NCBI GenBank assembly: GCA_020849035.1
Contig: JADLHC010000117.1
Location: forward strand, 1 to 35,534
DNA: 35,534 nucleotides
Direction: 5' to 3'
Origin: Planctomycetia bacterium
GTDB taxonomy: Bacteria > Planctomycetota > MHYJ01 > WSZJ01
A program made the position numbers and the translations under genes. The notes under the pieces were generated by a model. It had not been told where the DNA came from and did no database searches. It saw only the letters and a list, made by a program, of their open reading frames with translations. Below are positions 1-7,299 of this stretch, piece by piece. The stretch's first letter is position 1. The number at the start of each line of letters is the position of its first letter.

Positions 1-121
1 CGACGCCCATGTTGAGCGTGATCTTCCTGAGCCGGGGGACGGCCATGATGTTCCCGATCCCCAGCTTCTCCTTCAGCTTCGGGACGATGTCCTTCTGGTA
101 CTTCTCGAGCAGTCGCGCCAT
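1..121 (-). CDS. rplE: 50S ribosomal protein L5 (N-terminal part, cut by window edge)
   Basis: Only the first 40 residues are in the window. The minus-strand reading starts [20 protein letters not shown] and continues with [12 protein letters not shown], the conserved L5 N-terminus. L5 binds 5S rRNA in the central protuberance of the large subunit. The ATG is 2 nt after the TAA of rplX, so it is the next gene of the same transcript. The rest of the gene lies off the left edge. Identity is firm from the N-terminal signature and the conserved rplN-rplX-rplE order. Confidence 0.93.
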   Translation of the reverse strand, partial: MARLLEKYQKDIVPKLKEKLGIGNIMAVPRLRKITLNMGV

Positions 122-123
122 GG

Positions 124-447
124 TTACTTGCCCTCGCCCAGCGGTTTCTTGCACTTCGCGCAGATGCGCGTCTTCGCCTTCTCCGTCACCTGGAACTTCA
201 CGCGCGTCGGCTTCCCGCACCCCGGGCAGACCACCATCAGCCGCGAGAGGGGAATCGGCGCCTCCTTCTGCACGCGCGCCCCGTGCGGGTAGTCCTGCGA
301 CCGGCGCAGGTGCTTCCACCGCATGTTCCGCCCCTGCACGATCGCCGTCTGCTTGTCGCCGATCACGCGCACCACGCGCGAGGGCTCCTTGTCCGAGTCC
401 ACCCCGGCCAGGACCTTCACGCGGTCGTTCTTGAGGATGTGGCTCAT
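124..447 (-). CDS. rplX: 50S ribosomal protein L24
   Basis: 107 residues, the usual length for bacterial L24, an early-assembly large-subunit protein that binds 23S rRNA. The N-terminal half (about residues 5-48) is the KOW domain, with [10 protein letters not shown] followed by the IVQGRN stretch. The C-terminal half carries two CxxC pairs (C74/C77 and C96/C99), the zinc-ribbon-like form of L24 found in many bacteria. The ATG shares one base with the rplN TAA (TAATG), which indicates translational coupling. rplE follows 2 nt downstream. Nothing unusual was seen. Confidence 0.95.
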   Translation of the reverse strand: MSHILKNDRVKVLAGVDSDKEPSRVVRVIGDKQTAIVQGRNMRWKHLRRSQDYPHGARVQKEAPIPLSRLMVVCPGCGKPTRVKFQVTEKAKTRICAKCKKPLGEGK

Positions 448-812
448 TAGACGACCTCCGCCGCCAGCGAAATGATCTTCATGAACTTCGCCCGCAGCTC
501 GCGGGGCACCGCGCCGAAAATGCGCGTACCGCGGGGATTCAGCTCGTTGTCGAGAAGGACGATGGCGTTGCGGTCGAAGCGGACGTAGGAGCCGTCCTCG
601 CGGCCGAGCGGGCGGACCGTGCGGACGACGACGCCCTTGACGATCTCGCCCTGCTTCACGCCGCCGCCCGGCGTCACCTTTTTCGCGGCGCCGATCACGA
701 CGTCCGCGATGTGCGCGTAGCGGCGCCTCGTCCCGCCCAGCACCTTGATGCACTGGACGATCTTCGCGCCCGTGTTGTCGGCGCAGTCCAGCTTCGTCTT
801 CATCAGGATCAT
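447..812 (-). CDS. rplN: 50S ribosomal protein L14
   Basis: 121 residues, close to the 122-123 typical of L14, which sits at the subunit interface of the 50S particle. The sequence begins [17 protein letters not shown], the L14 start signature, and contains the family core [14 protein letters not shown] and the [14 protein letters not shown] segment near the C-terminus. It lies 3 nt after the rpsQ stop codon and its own stop overlaps the rplX start by one base. It is clearly a member of the rpsQ-rplN-rplX-rplE transcript. Confidence 0.96.
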   Translation of the reverse strand: MILMKTKLDCADNTGAKIVQCIKVLGGTRRRYAHIADVVIGAAKKVTPGGGVKQGEIVKGVVVRTVRPLGREDGSYVRFDRNAIVLLDNELNPRGTRIFGAVPRELRAKFMKIISLAAEVV

Positions 813-815
813 GGG

Positions 816-1268
816 TTACTTCTTCTCCTTCCCCTTGGCGGGCGCCTCGGCCTTCGCCGGAGCGGCCCCGGCCGGCGTCGCCTCGTCCTTCTTCTTCCCC
901 TTCTGCCCGCCCTTCACCTTGCTCGCGTCCTCCTTCTCCAGCGAGCCCGTCACCGTCGCGAGCTGCGACTTGCGCACGATGCGCACCAGCCGCCACCGCT
1001 TCGTCTTCGACAGCGGGCGTGTCTCGATGATCTCGACGAGGTCGCCCGTCCTCGCCTCGCCCTTTTCGTCGTGCGCCTTGTGCACCGTCTGGCGCGTGAG
1101 CTGCTTCTCGAACTTGCCGTGCCGGACGATCCGGTCCACGGAGACGGCGATCGTCTTCTGCATCTTCGTCGACGTCACGATGCCGATCTCGACCTTCCGC
1201 CGGCCGCGCTCGGCCGTTGCCGTCCCGGCCGCCGCAGGGGCCGCCGCCTTCGCCGCTTCCACTGACAT
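816..1268 (-). CDS. rpsQ: 30S ribosomal protein S17 with long N- and C-terminal extensions
   Basis: 150 residues against about 84-90 for typical bacterial S17, a primary 16S rRNA-binding protein. The conserved core spans about residues 22-103, with KMQKTIAV and the diagnostic ETRPLSKTKRW (82-92). The first 20 residues are Ala-rich. Residues 104-150 form a Lys/Ala/Pro/Glu-rich, probably disordered tail. The start is fixed by a strong Shine-Dalgarno run (AGAGGAGAGAGG) just upstream. Further in-frame reading upstream is non-coding in character. It is the first gene of this ribosomal cluster. No rpmC (L29), which normally precedes rpsQ, was found before it. Whether the tail binds rRNA is unknown. 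Confidence 0.93.
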   Translation of the reverse strand: MSVEAAKAAAPAAAGTATAERGRRKVEIGIVTSTKMQKTIAVSVDRIVRHGKFEKQLTRQTVHKAHDEKGEARTGDLVEIIETRPLSKTKRWRLVRIVRKSQLATVTGSLEKEDASKVKGGQKGKKKDEATPAGAAPAKAEAPAKGKEKK

Positions 1269-1321
1269 GTCCGTTCCTCTCTCCTCTGACGACTGATTCC
1301 GACGCACGGCCCCAAACGACG

Positions 1322-1369
1322 AAAAGGGCGCCTCGCCTGAAACCTTGCCGGCGGGATTCAGGCGGCGCC
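1322..1369 (-). terminator. Attenuator-like hairpin in the rpsQ leader
   Basis: Inverted-repeat arms at 1327-1341 and 1357-1369 can form a 13-bp G/C-rich stem (GGCGCC plus GCCTGAA, with a 2-nt bulge) around a 15-nt loop. On the minus strand the stem is followed by CTTTT. It lies between the promoter at 1438-1465 and the rpsQ start at 1268, so it cannot terminate an upstream gene. It could act as a transcription attenuator or a ribosomal-protein-responsive leader. The function is inferred from position and fold only. Confidence 0.5.
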
Positions 1370-1437
1370 TCGTCCGTGGGAGCACGCCGTCATTCCGGCG
1401 GCCTTCCGGACGGGTCCCCGAACTCGGGGGGAGAGGA

Positions 1438-1465
1438 AGTATAGGGAGGCGCGGGGGGCCGTCAA
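1438..1465 (-). promoter_or_regulatory. Sigma-70-type promoter of the rpsQ ribosomal cluster
   Basis: On the minus strand there is a -35 box TTGACG (1460-1465), a 16-bp spacer and a -10 box TATACT (1438-1443). The predicted start is near 1431, giving a leader of about 160 nt before rpsQ. This is the best housekeeping-promoter match in the window. Its position supports rpsQ as the first gene of the transcript. Confidence 0.65.
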
Positions 1466-1528
1466 GCGAAAAGGGGAATTCGGGGCGGGAAGGGCCGCCG
1501 GTTTCAAATTGGAAGGCCGGGTGGCGGG

Positions 1529-2107
1529 TCAGGCCGTGCGCCGGTCGAGGCGGATTTCGCGCTGCCAGTGGAGGCCGAGGCAGGCACGGAAGACGTGGTC
1601 GAACTCGGGGGTGAAGCCGGCCTTGGCGACGCCGCGAAGCGAGGGCCCGTTGTCCGAGAGGACTCCGAGGACGGCGCGGCTCTTGCCGAGCGCGAGGTGG
1701 CGGCGCGCGGCGAGGACGACCGTCGCCGGGTAGAGGCCGTGGCCGCGCCAGTCCGGCACGGTCACGCAGTCGTAGACGTAGACCTCGTCCGGCGCGAGGC
1801 GGCGCTCGTACTCGACCTGCGGGATGAACGCGCGCGTGGTCGACGTCCACGTCTGGTGCGCGAGCCTCCCGCCGACCCACGCCAGCCAGCACAGGTCCCC
1901 CGCGGCCAGGCGCTGCTCGAGCGGGACGTGGGGGAAGGCGACGGCGATATGGGAAGCGTCCTCGGGGGTGGCGGGGCGGATCTCGGCGTCGGCGGGGCAG
2001 TCGGGCATGGCGGGGATGGAGGCGGAGAAGAAGCGGTGGACGGTTTCGGACCAGAGGAGCCCGCGGGTCCACCGGGCGAAGCGGCCGGGCTCGGCGCGCG
2101 TGTTCAT
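1529..2107 (-). CDS. GNAT-family N-acetyltransferase
   Basis: 192 residues. The acetyl-CoA-binding GNAT core is recognisable: a beta-strand (VYVYDCVTVPD) runs into the pyrophosphate-binding loop WRGHGLYPATV (motif A, R/Q-x-x-G-x-G/A type). It is followed by LGVLSDNGPSLRGVAKAGF, the motif B region where an Asn and a following helix close the fold. The acceptor substrate cannot be told from sequence. The ATG lies 4 nt after the stop of the VOC gene without a clear Shine-Dalgarno sequence, so it is probably translated by coupling as the last gene of the esterase-VOC-GNAT unit. Confidence 0.8.
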   Translation of the reverse strand: MNTRAEPGRFARWTRGLLWSETVHRFFSASIPAMPDCPADAEIRPATPEDASHIAVAFPHVPLEQRLAAGDLCWLAWVGGRLAHQTWTSTTRAFIPQVEYERRLAPDEVYVYDCVTVPDWRGHGLYPATVVLAARRHLALGKSRAVLGVLSDNGPSLRGVAKAGFTPEFDHVFRACLGLHWQREIRLDRRTA

Positions 2108-2111
2108 GTTT

Positions 2112-2501
2112 TTATTTCGCGTGCTCGAAGAGCGCGCAGACGGCGCCGGCCGGGTCGCGCACGACGGCCATGCGCCCGCCCATCGCCCGCGGGCCGTGGA
2201 CGACGCGGCCGCCCGCCCGCCGCGCCGCCGCCAGCGCGCGGCCCAGGTCCTTCACAGTGATGTACAGCATCCACTGCGCCGGGATCCCGCGGTTCGGGCC
2301 GCGCGCGTGGCAGATGCCGGCCACGACCTTCCCCGTGCCGGGCAGGGTCATGACGTAGTCCTCGTACCCCTCCATCGGATGGCCCGCCGCCTTCCACCCC
2401 GCCACCTTCCGGTAGAAGTCGCGCGCCTTCCGCGCGTCCTTCACCGTCAGGTCGAACCACGTCACGCTTCCCGCCTCCGGCGCCTTCTTCTTCGCGGCCA
2501 T
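2112..2501 (-). CDS. VOC (glyoxalase/bleomycin-resistance/dioxygenase fold) protein
   Basis: 129 residues, a single-chain pair of beta-alpha-beta-beta-beta modules. The first module runs from VTWFDLTVKDARKARDFYRKV. The second starts at MLYITVKDLGRALAAARRAGG and ends with the typical RMAVVRDPAGAVCALFE. Members bind a metal or a small hydrophobic ligand. The substrate is not predictable here. A near-perfect AGGAGGTG Shine-Dalgarno sequence fixes the start. The gene begins 11 nt after the esterase stop codon and is followed 4 nt later by the GNAT gene, so the three form one transcript. Confidence 0.85.
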   Translation of the reverse strand: MAAKKKAPEAGSVTWFDLTVKDARKARDFYRKVAGWKAAGHPMEGYEDYVMTLPGTGKVVAGICHARGPNRGIPAQWMLYITVKDLGRALAAARRAGGRVVHGPRAMGGRMAVVRDPAGAVCALFEHAK

Positions 2502-2512
2502 CCCCCACCTCC

Positions 2513-4000
2513 TCAGTTGGCGTCCACCTCGACGCTTCCCCACATCACGACGTCCCTGCGCCCCGTGCGGCGCGCCTCGTCGAGCATCTGCCGCACGCTC
2601 ACGACCGGCTTCCCTTTCCAGCGGGACCGGCCGTTCACTTTCACCGTCACCTCCGCCGACAGGTCTACCACGGCGGGGTTCCAGAAGACGCGGATCTTCG
2701 AGATGTTCCTCGCCTTCAGCTCGACGACCTGCTCCTTCACCTCCACCGAGAACCGCGCCGCCTCGGTCAGCACCGCGCGCGTCTCGACGGGCTTCTTGTC
2801 CTGGTCCAGGAACTGCACGCGGTCGCACTTCACGGAAGGGTCGAAGCGGGTGGCTTCGATCCACGAGAAGCGGGCGACCTCGGGGTAGTCGGCGGTCCAC
2901 GCGAAGGACTTCGGGTAGGGAGTGCGGACTTTGTCGGTCGCCCACTCGAACGACTTGAGGATCTCCTCCTCGCTTGCGCCCTCGTGGCCGTTGTTCGCGA
3001 ACTCGTGGTAGTCCACGTTGAGCTTCATCGTTTTCGCGATCTCCGCGAACTCGCGCGGGGTCTTGATCGGAAACATCGGGTCGAGGGCGCCGTGGATGAA
3101 GTAAGACGGGCCGAAGCGCAGGTTGTCGAGGTAGTCCTTCCAGTTCTTGCCGTAGGCGGCGTAGGGGGAGCCGGCCTTGGGGAGGAAGGCGGCGTAGAGG
3201 TCGCCGTGGCGCATGGCCTGGTGCCAGGTGCCATGGGCGCCCATGGACTGGCCGGCGAGCCAGATGCGGTCGGGGTCGATGGGGAACTTCTTCCGCAGGT
3301 GCTGGAGGGCGGCGGGGGCCTGCTGCTCGCCGATCATCATGGGGCCCCACCCGGATTTGCGCGCGCTGGCGGGCTGGGCGACGATGAAGCGGCCGCGGGC
3401 CCACTGGCGGAGGTAGGGGGCGTACTGGCGGCAGTAGTCGATGGTGGCGTTGGTGCCGTGGAGGTTCATGAAGACGGGCCAGGGGCGGTCGGGCGTGTAG
3501 TCGCGCGGGACGCTGATGCAGATCTCGCGGGTTTCGCCACCGGGGAGCGAGTAGGTCTCGACCGTGTCGCCGGCGGGGACGTCCTGGAAGTCGCCGCCGC
3601 GGAGGAGGACGGCCGCGACGAGGGCGGGGGTCGCCTCCTCCAGGGACGTGAGCTTCTGGGAGATCGCGTTGCGGCGGTCGGGGTCGCCCGCGACGAGGTA
3701 CTCCTCCACGAGCGGCTCGACGGCGTCGAGCGTCCCCGGCGCGACTTCGAGAAGCGTCTCTGTCTCCATCGCGCCCGCGTATCGCGCGAGCCGGCGCCAC
3801 AGCGCCGCGCGCGTCTTCACGCCGGCGGCTTCGTTCGGGGGCAGGCCCTCCGCGGCCTCCTCGAGCGCGTCGGCGGCCTCGCGCAGCTTCCCTTCCCCCG
3901 CGAGTTTCTGCGCCTGGGCCGCGCGTGCGGCGCCGTCCGCGGCCGCGGGGACCGGCGCGACCAGGGCGAGGACGACGGCGGCGATGAAGGTGCGGGTCAT
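2513..4000 (-). CDS. Secreted alpha/beta-hydrolase, PHB-depolymerase/feruloyl-esterase-like
   Basis: 495 residues. An N-terminal signal peptide (to about A21) precedes an Ala/Glu-rich helical region (about 22-130) that resembles TPR-like helices. An alpha/beta-hydrolase domain (about 160-360) follows. Its triad is visible: nucleophile S252 in GQSMGAHG, acid D307 in HGALDPMFP and base H339 in NNGHEG. The oxyanion region is NLHGTNA. The last about 120 residues form a beta-rich domain ending in DEARRTGRRDVV. A paralogue with the same layout is at 5055-7025, on the other side of the selenoprotein gene. The enzyme is probably exported and cleaves an ester. Substrate unknown. Confidence 0.8.
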   Translation of the reverse strand: MTRTFIAAVVLALVAPVPAAADGAARAAQAQKLAGEGKLREAADALEEAAEGLPPNEAAGVKTRAALWRRLARYAGAMETETLLEVAPGTLDAVEPLVEEYLVAGDPDRRNAISQKLTSLEEATPALVAAVLLRGGDFQDVPAGDTVETYSLPGGETREICISVPRDYTPDRPWPVFMNLHGTNATIDYCRQYAPYLRQWARGRFIVAQPASARKSGWGPMMIGEQQAPAALQHLRKKFPIDPDRIWLAGQSMGAHGTWHQAMRHGDLYAAFLPKAGSPYAAYGKNWKDYLDNLRFGPSYFIHGALDPMFPIKTPREFAEIAKTMKLNVDYHEFANNGHEGASEEEILKSFEWATDKVRTPYPKSFAWTADYPEVARFSWIEATRFDPSVKCDRVQFLDQDKKPVETRAVLTEAARFSVEVKEQVVELKARNISKIRVFWNPAVVDLSAEVTVKVNGRSRWKGKPVVSVRQMLDEARRTGRRDVVMWGSVEVDAN

Positions 4001-4089
4001 GCGCAGGCTCCGACAGCCCCCCGGCAGTGCGGATGATACCCGCGGCCGCGGGACGGCGGAATTGGGTACCGGCTCGCGCGGGCATTTCC

Positions 4090-4095
4090 TATAGT
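4090..4095 (+). promoter_or_regulatory. Possible -10 element upstream of the selenoprotein gene
   Basis: TATAGT lies 43 nt upstream of the ATG at 4139. A TTGGGT sequence at 4062-4067 is 22 bp away, too far for a standard -35 box, so the assignment rests on the -10 alone. The divergent esterase gene starts at 4000. Confidence 0.3.
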
Positions 4096-4138
4096 CGGGG
4101 CTCCTGACCGGCCACGAAATCTATAAGGAGCACGCGAC

Positions 4139-4999
4139 ATGCGCCGATTCCTGTTCACCGCCGCCGTCCTCGCCGCGGCGGCCCTTCCCGCCCTCGCCGG
4201 CGGACCGCAATGCCGCTGGGCGCACAGCTGGGACGAAGCCCTCGCGGAGGCGAAGGCGCGGAACGTGCCGATCCACGTGACGTTCCACAAGGACGGCTGA
4301 CCGGGCTGCACCGGCATGGACAGTTCCGTCTATGCGAACAAGGATTTCGTGGCGGCCTCGAAGCGGTGGGTGAACGTGTACTGCAGCAAGGACTCGGGGC
4401 ACGGCACGGAGAAGGTGGGGGACAAGGAGATGTGCAAGCTGCACCCGACGATCACGTGCGAGGAGCATGTGGCGTGCAACGCGAGCGCGGGCGGGAAGTA
4501 TTTCCAGGGGACGTTCCGCGCGCCGGCGACGGTGTGGTGCAAGCCGGACGGGACGGAGATCGGGAAGCAGCAGGGCTCGATGTCGGCGAAGCAGGTGATC
4601 GAGAAGATGGCGGAGGCGGAGAAGGTGGTGGGAGCGGGGCTGGACAGCGACTCGTACCAGTACCTCCTGGACAAGCTGGCCGCGGGCGAGAAGGCGGCGA
4701 CGGACGGGAAGACGAAGGAGGCGGTGGAGACGTACGCCGGGATCCTGAAGGCGATGGGCAAGAACCCGGGCGCGAAGGCGTACACGGACAAGGCGCAGGC
4801 CGCGCTGGACAGGCTGACGGAGGAGGCGCGGAAGAAGATCGAGGACGCGCAGGCGGCGAAGGACGCGAAGGCGTTCGCGAAGGCGCGGGAACTGCTGAAG
4901 TCGGTGCAGGTCGACTTCAAGGGACAGCCCGTGGCGAAGGACGCGGAGAAGGCGCTCGCGGAGGTGGCGGCGGCGGAGAAGGCGGCGGGCGGAAAGTAG
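4139..4999 (+). CDS. Exported thioredoxin-like selenoprotein (UxxC active site, in-frame TGA at 4298-4300)
   Basis: Read through one in-frame TGA, the frame encodes 286 residues. A signal peptide (MRRFLF, hydrophobic stretch, cleavage near ALA-GG at 20) precedes a thioredoxin-like domain. Its active site would be Sec54-Pro-Gly-Cys57, in the context FHKDG-U-PGC-TGMD. The Sec stands where the first Cys of CxxC belongs. A cis-Pro candidate is in FRAPATVW. C25 and a cluster of further Cys follow. The C-terminal about 110 residues are Lys/Ala/Glu-rich helices. The start is fixed by AAGGAG 8 nt before the ATG. Reading from the first ATG after the TGA (4316) would delete the signal peptide and active site. 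A SECIS-like hairpin follows the TGA. The alternative is a nonsense mutation or a TGC-to-TGA sequencing error. No sel genes are in the window. Confidence 0.72.
4314..4335 (+). promoter_or_regulatory. Candidate bacterial SECIS element
   Basis: GCATGGAC (4314-4321) and GTCTATGC (4328-4335) pair over 8 bp, with one G-U, around a six-base loop AGTTCC. The loop begins 22 nt after the TGA at 4298-4300 and has G in its second position. Both properties fit the described bacterial SECIS pattern: a small stem-loop 16-37 nt after UGA with G among the first two loop bases. It lies inside the coding sequence, as bacterial SECIS elements do. Confidence 0.55.
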
Positions 5000-5019
5000 G
5001 CGGACGGAGGACACGACAG

Positions 5020-5055
5020 GCGGCGCCGCGGGTCACCGCGGCGCCGCTTCTGTTT
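5020..5055 (+). terminator. Rho-independent terminator of the selenoprotein gene
   Basis: A perfect 12-bp stem (arms 5020-5031 and 5036-5047, all G/C) closes a GTCA loop and is followed by TTCTGTTT. It begins 20 nt after the TAG. Its T-rich end touches the stop codon of the convergent gene, so it works for the plus strand. It shows that the gene with the internal TGA is transcribed to the end at 4999. Confidence 0.8.
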
Positions 5056-7025
5056 CAGGGAACCGCGATCTCCACGAACCCGCGGGAGACGCGGTCGCGC
5101 CGGCCGGTGCGGCGGGCCTCTTCGATCATGAAGCGGGGCCCGCGGTCCCCGGGGATGCCGCGCCAGGCCTCGCGGCCGTTCACGACGACGGTGACGGAAG
5201 GCTCCACGTCCTTCGGCGGGCCGTCCCACCAGACGCGCAGCTTCTGGACGCGCGTGGCGGCGATCTCGATCCGGGTGCCGAGGTCGCGTGCCTCGACGCG
5301 CGCGCAGTCCTTCGCGATGCGGCGGCTTTCGACCGTCCGCCCGAAGTCGTCGACGAAGTTGACCGTGACCTCGCCGGCGTCCTTCGAGATCGCCGTGATC
5401 TCGAGCCACGAGCAGCGGCCGTCCGCGAGGTTGTCGGTGGACCATGCGATGCGCGCGGGGTGCGTCGCCCGCTTCTGCGAGAGGGCCCACGCCACGGCCT
5501 TGCGGACCTCTTCGGCGGAAGCGCCCTCGTGCGCGCGGTCCGCCGCCTCCACGACCTCCACGCGGGCGCCCTTCTCGCGCGCCAGCTCCGCGAACCTCCG
5601 CGCGTGGGCGACGGGAAAGACGTCTTCCTTCGCGCCGACGAGGGCGCGCCCGGGGGCGACGGCGAGGTTGGCGATCCAGTCGTGCCAGTGGGAGCCGTAC
5701 ATCGGCGCGTAGGGGGTGCCCGCCACGCCGACGAACGCGGCGTAAAGGTCGCCGCGCCGCATCGCCTGGAACCAGACGCCGTGCGCGCCCGCCGAGGTCC
5801 CGACCAGCACGACACGGTCGGGGTCGAACAGGTGGCGCTTCCGCAGGTCCGCCAGGATCGCCTGCGGATGGGATTCGCCGCGGCGGTTGGGGCCCCAGCC
5901 GGAGGCCTGCTCGGGGATGCCGACGGCGACGATGGCGCGGTCCTCGAGCGCCTGGCGCCAGCCGCGCGCGACACCGCGCGCGATCTCGGGGGGGCCCTCG
6001 CCGGGCTCGAGGATGAGCACGAGCGGCTTCGGACGCGTCGGCAGCCCCGAGTCCGGCACCGAGACGGCGTAGCGGCGCTTCCCCAGCCCCGGGACGTCGT
6101 GCTCGACGACCCGCTCCCCGACCGGCGCGTCGAGGGGCGTGCCGCCCCGGAGAATGACGGCGGCGACGAGTTCGCCGTCGGCCTCGGGAAGTGCGGCGAG
6201 CCGCGCGAGCGCGTCCTCGAGCGGCTTTCCCGCGGGCGCGGCGAGCGCGGCCTCGACGGCGCGCTCGACGGCGTCGAGATCCTGAAGCGGGATGGCGGCG
6301 AGGCGGGCGGGGGCGACGACGCCTTCGTAGCGCACGCGCTGGACCAGCCGGATGGCGCGGACGAGCGCGCGGTCCTTCTCCTCGCCGGGGAGGCCGCGGG
6401 CGGCCTCGAGCAGCGCTTCCACGGCGTCGTCGTGCCTCCCCTGCTTCTCGAGCGTGTCGGCCTCGGCGAGGCGGCGCGCGGCGTGATCGCGGGCGGCGGT
6501 GGAACGGAGGCGGTCGCGAAGGGTGATGAGCCGGGCCGAATCGGCGGCGGGAACGCGGGCCGCGAGCTCCTCGAGCGCCTCGGTCCCGCGGACGGGGTCC
6601 TTGCGCGCGCGGGCCTCCGCCTCCTCGCACGCCGCCTGGACGAGCACCTCGACCTCGGCGCGGACGGGCTCGACGGCGGCGGAGCGGTCGGGGAACTCGG
6701 CGGAGAGCAGGGCGAGGCGGTCGAGGGCGGCCGCGAATTCGCCCTGGTCGGCGAGGGTTTCGGCGAAGCGGAGGGCATCCCTGAAGCTCTGGTCCGGGGT
6801 GCGTCCGGTCACGGGGGGGCGGGCGGGGACGGCGCCGGGGGTTTCCGCCGGCCCGTAGCGGATGGGCGGCCGGTCATGAATGACGATCGGGGCCGATTCG
6901 CGGGCGAGGCGCTCGTTGCGGCGATCGACCCAGGCCTTGTAGCCGAGGGCGGCTGCGACGGCTGCGCTGCCGACGGCGATCGAGATGAGGGACGTCGCCA
7001 GGCCGTGTCGCGCGGAGGAAGCCAC
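5055..7025 (-). CDS. Membrane-anchored alpha/beta-hydrolase, paralogue of the esterase at 2513-4000
   Basis: 656 residues from a GTG start. A TM anchor (about 8-30) is followed by a Pro-rich linker and about 200 residues of Ala/Glu/Arg-rich helices, likely TPR-like. A hydrolase domain (about 315-520) has nucleophile S411 in GTSAGAHG, acid D468 in GAKEDVFP and base H499 in RAHEGAS. A beta-rich C-terminal domain ends in EEARRTGRRDRV, nearly the same as in the secreted paralogue. The GTG at 7025 is preferred because TTTAAT lies exactly 6 nt upstream and the TM segment then becomes N-terminal. Longer in-frame starts at 7115 or 7145 lack a Shine-Dalgarno sequence. The substrate is unknown. Probable gene duplication around the selenoprotein gene. 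Confidence 0.75.
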   Translation of the reverse strand: MASSARHGLATSLISIAVGSAAVAAALGYKAWVDRRNERLARESAPIVIHDRPPIRYGPAETPGAVPARPPVTGRTPDQSFRDALRFAETLADQGEFAAALDRLALLSAEFPDRSAAVEPVRAEVEVLVQAACEEAEARARKDPVRGTEALEELAARVPAADSARLITLRDRLRSTAARDHAARRLAEADTLEKQGRHDDAVEALLEAARGLPGEEKDRALVRAIRLVQRVRYEGVVAPARLAAIPLQDLDAVERAVEAALAAPAGKPLEDALARLAALPEADGELVAAVILRGGTPLDAPVGERVVEHDVPGLGKRRYAVSVPDSGLPTRPKPLVLILEPGEGPPEIARGVARGWRQALEDRAIVAVGIPEQASGWGPNRRGESHPQAILADLRKRHLFDPDRVVLVGTSAGAHGVWFQAMRRGDLYAAFVGVAGTPYAPMYGSHWHDWIANLAVAPGRALVGAKEDVFPVAHARRFAELAREKGARVEVVEAADRAHEGASAEEVRKAVAWALSQKRATHPARIAWSTDNLADGRCSWLEITAISKDAGEVTVNFVDDFGRTVESRRIAKDCARVEARDLGTRIEIAATRVQKLRVWWDGPPKDVEPSVTVVVNGREAWRGIPGDRGPRFMIEEARRTGRRDRVSRGFVEIAVP

Positions 7026-7031
7026 GGGCCC

Positions 7032-7037
7032 ATTAAA
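7032..7037 (-). promoter_or_regulatory. -10-like box for a leaderless start at 7025
   Basis: TTTAAT (5 of 6 to TATAAT) is followed by 6 nt (GGGCCC) and then GTG. There is no Shine-Dalgarno sequence. This spacing is what a leaderless transcript would show. No clear -35 box was seen. The 7026-7299 intergenic region also serves the divergent korA. It contains a 7-bp inverted repeat (7236-7242 / 7251-7257) of unknown role. Confidence 0.4.
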
Positions 7038-7299
7038 GCACGCGGGCCGCCGCCGGCCGGCGACTGCGCTTTCGAAGTTTCCCTTGCCGGGTCGCGCTTC
7101 TTCGACGAAAGTCATTACGGAGGCAAGGGATATCGATGACCTCATCGAGCCGCCACCCTCCTCCGGTCACGGGTCGCCCGAGCATGGTCCGCCGTTGCGT
7201 CCGCGAGTCGTCCGGCGCGCGTTTGAGCCCGCGGCATTCCGCCGCGCTGCGCGGAATTCCCCTTTCCGCCCCGTCACCCACCCAGGTTGCAGGAGCGCT

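Noticed and set aside
1269-1528. Search for rpmC (L29) upstream of rpsQ
   Set aside because: No frame in this gap encodes an L29-like sequence. The gap is explained by the promoter and leader.
816-2072. In-frame open reading upstream of rpsQ as part of a giant S17
   Set aside because: The stretch is Arg/Pro/Gly-rich and runs antisense-like through the GNAT gene region and the promoter. The Shine-Dalgarno sequence supports the start at 1268.
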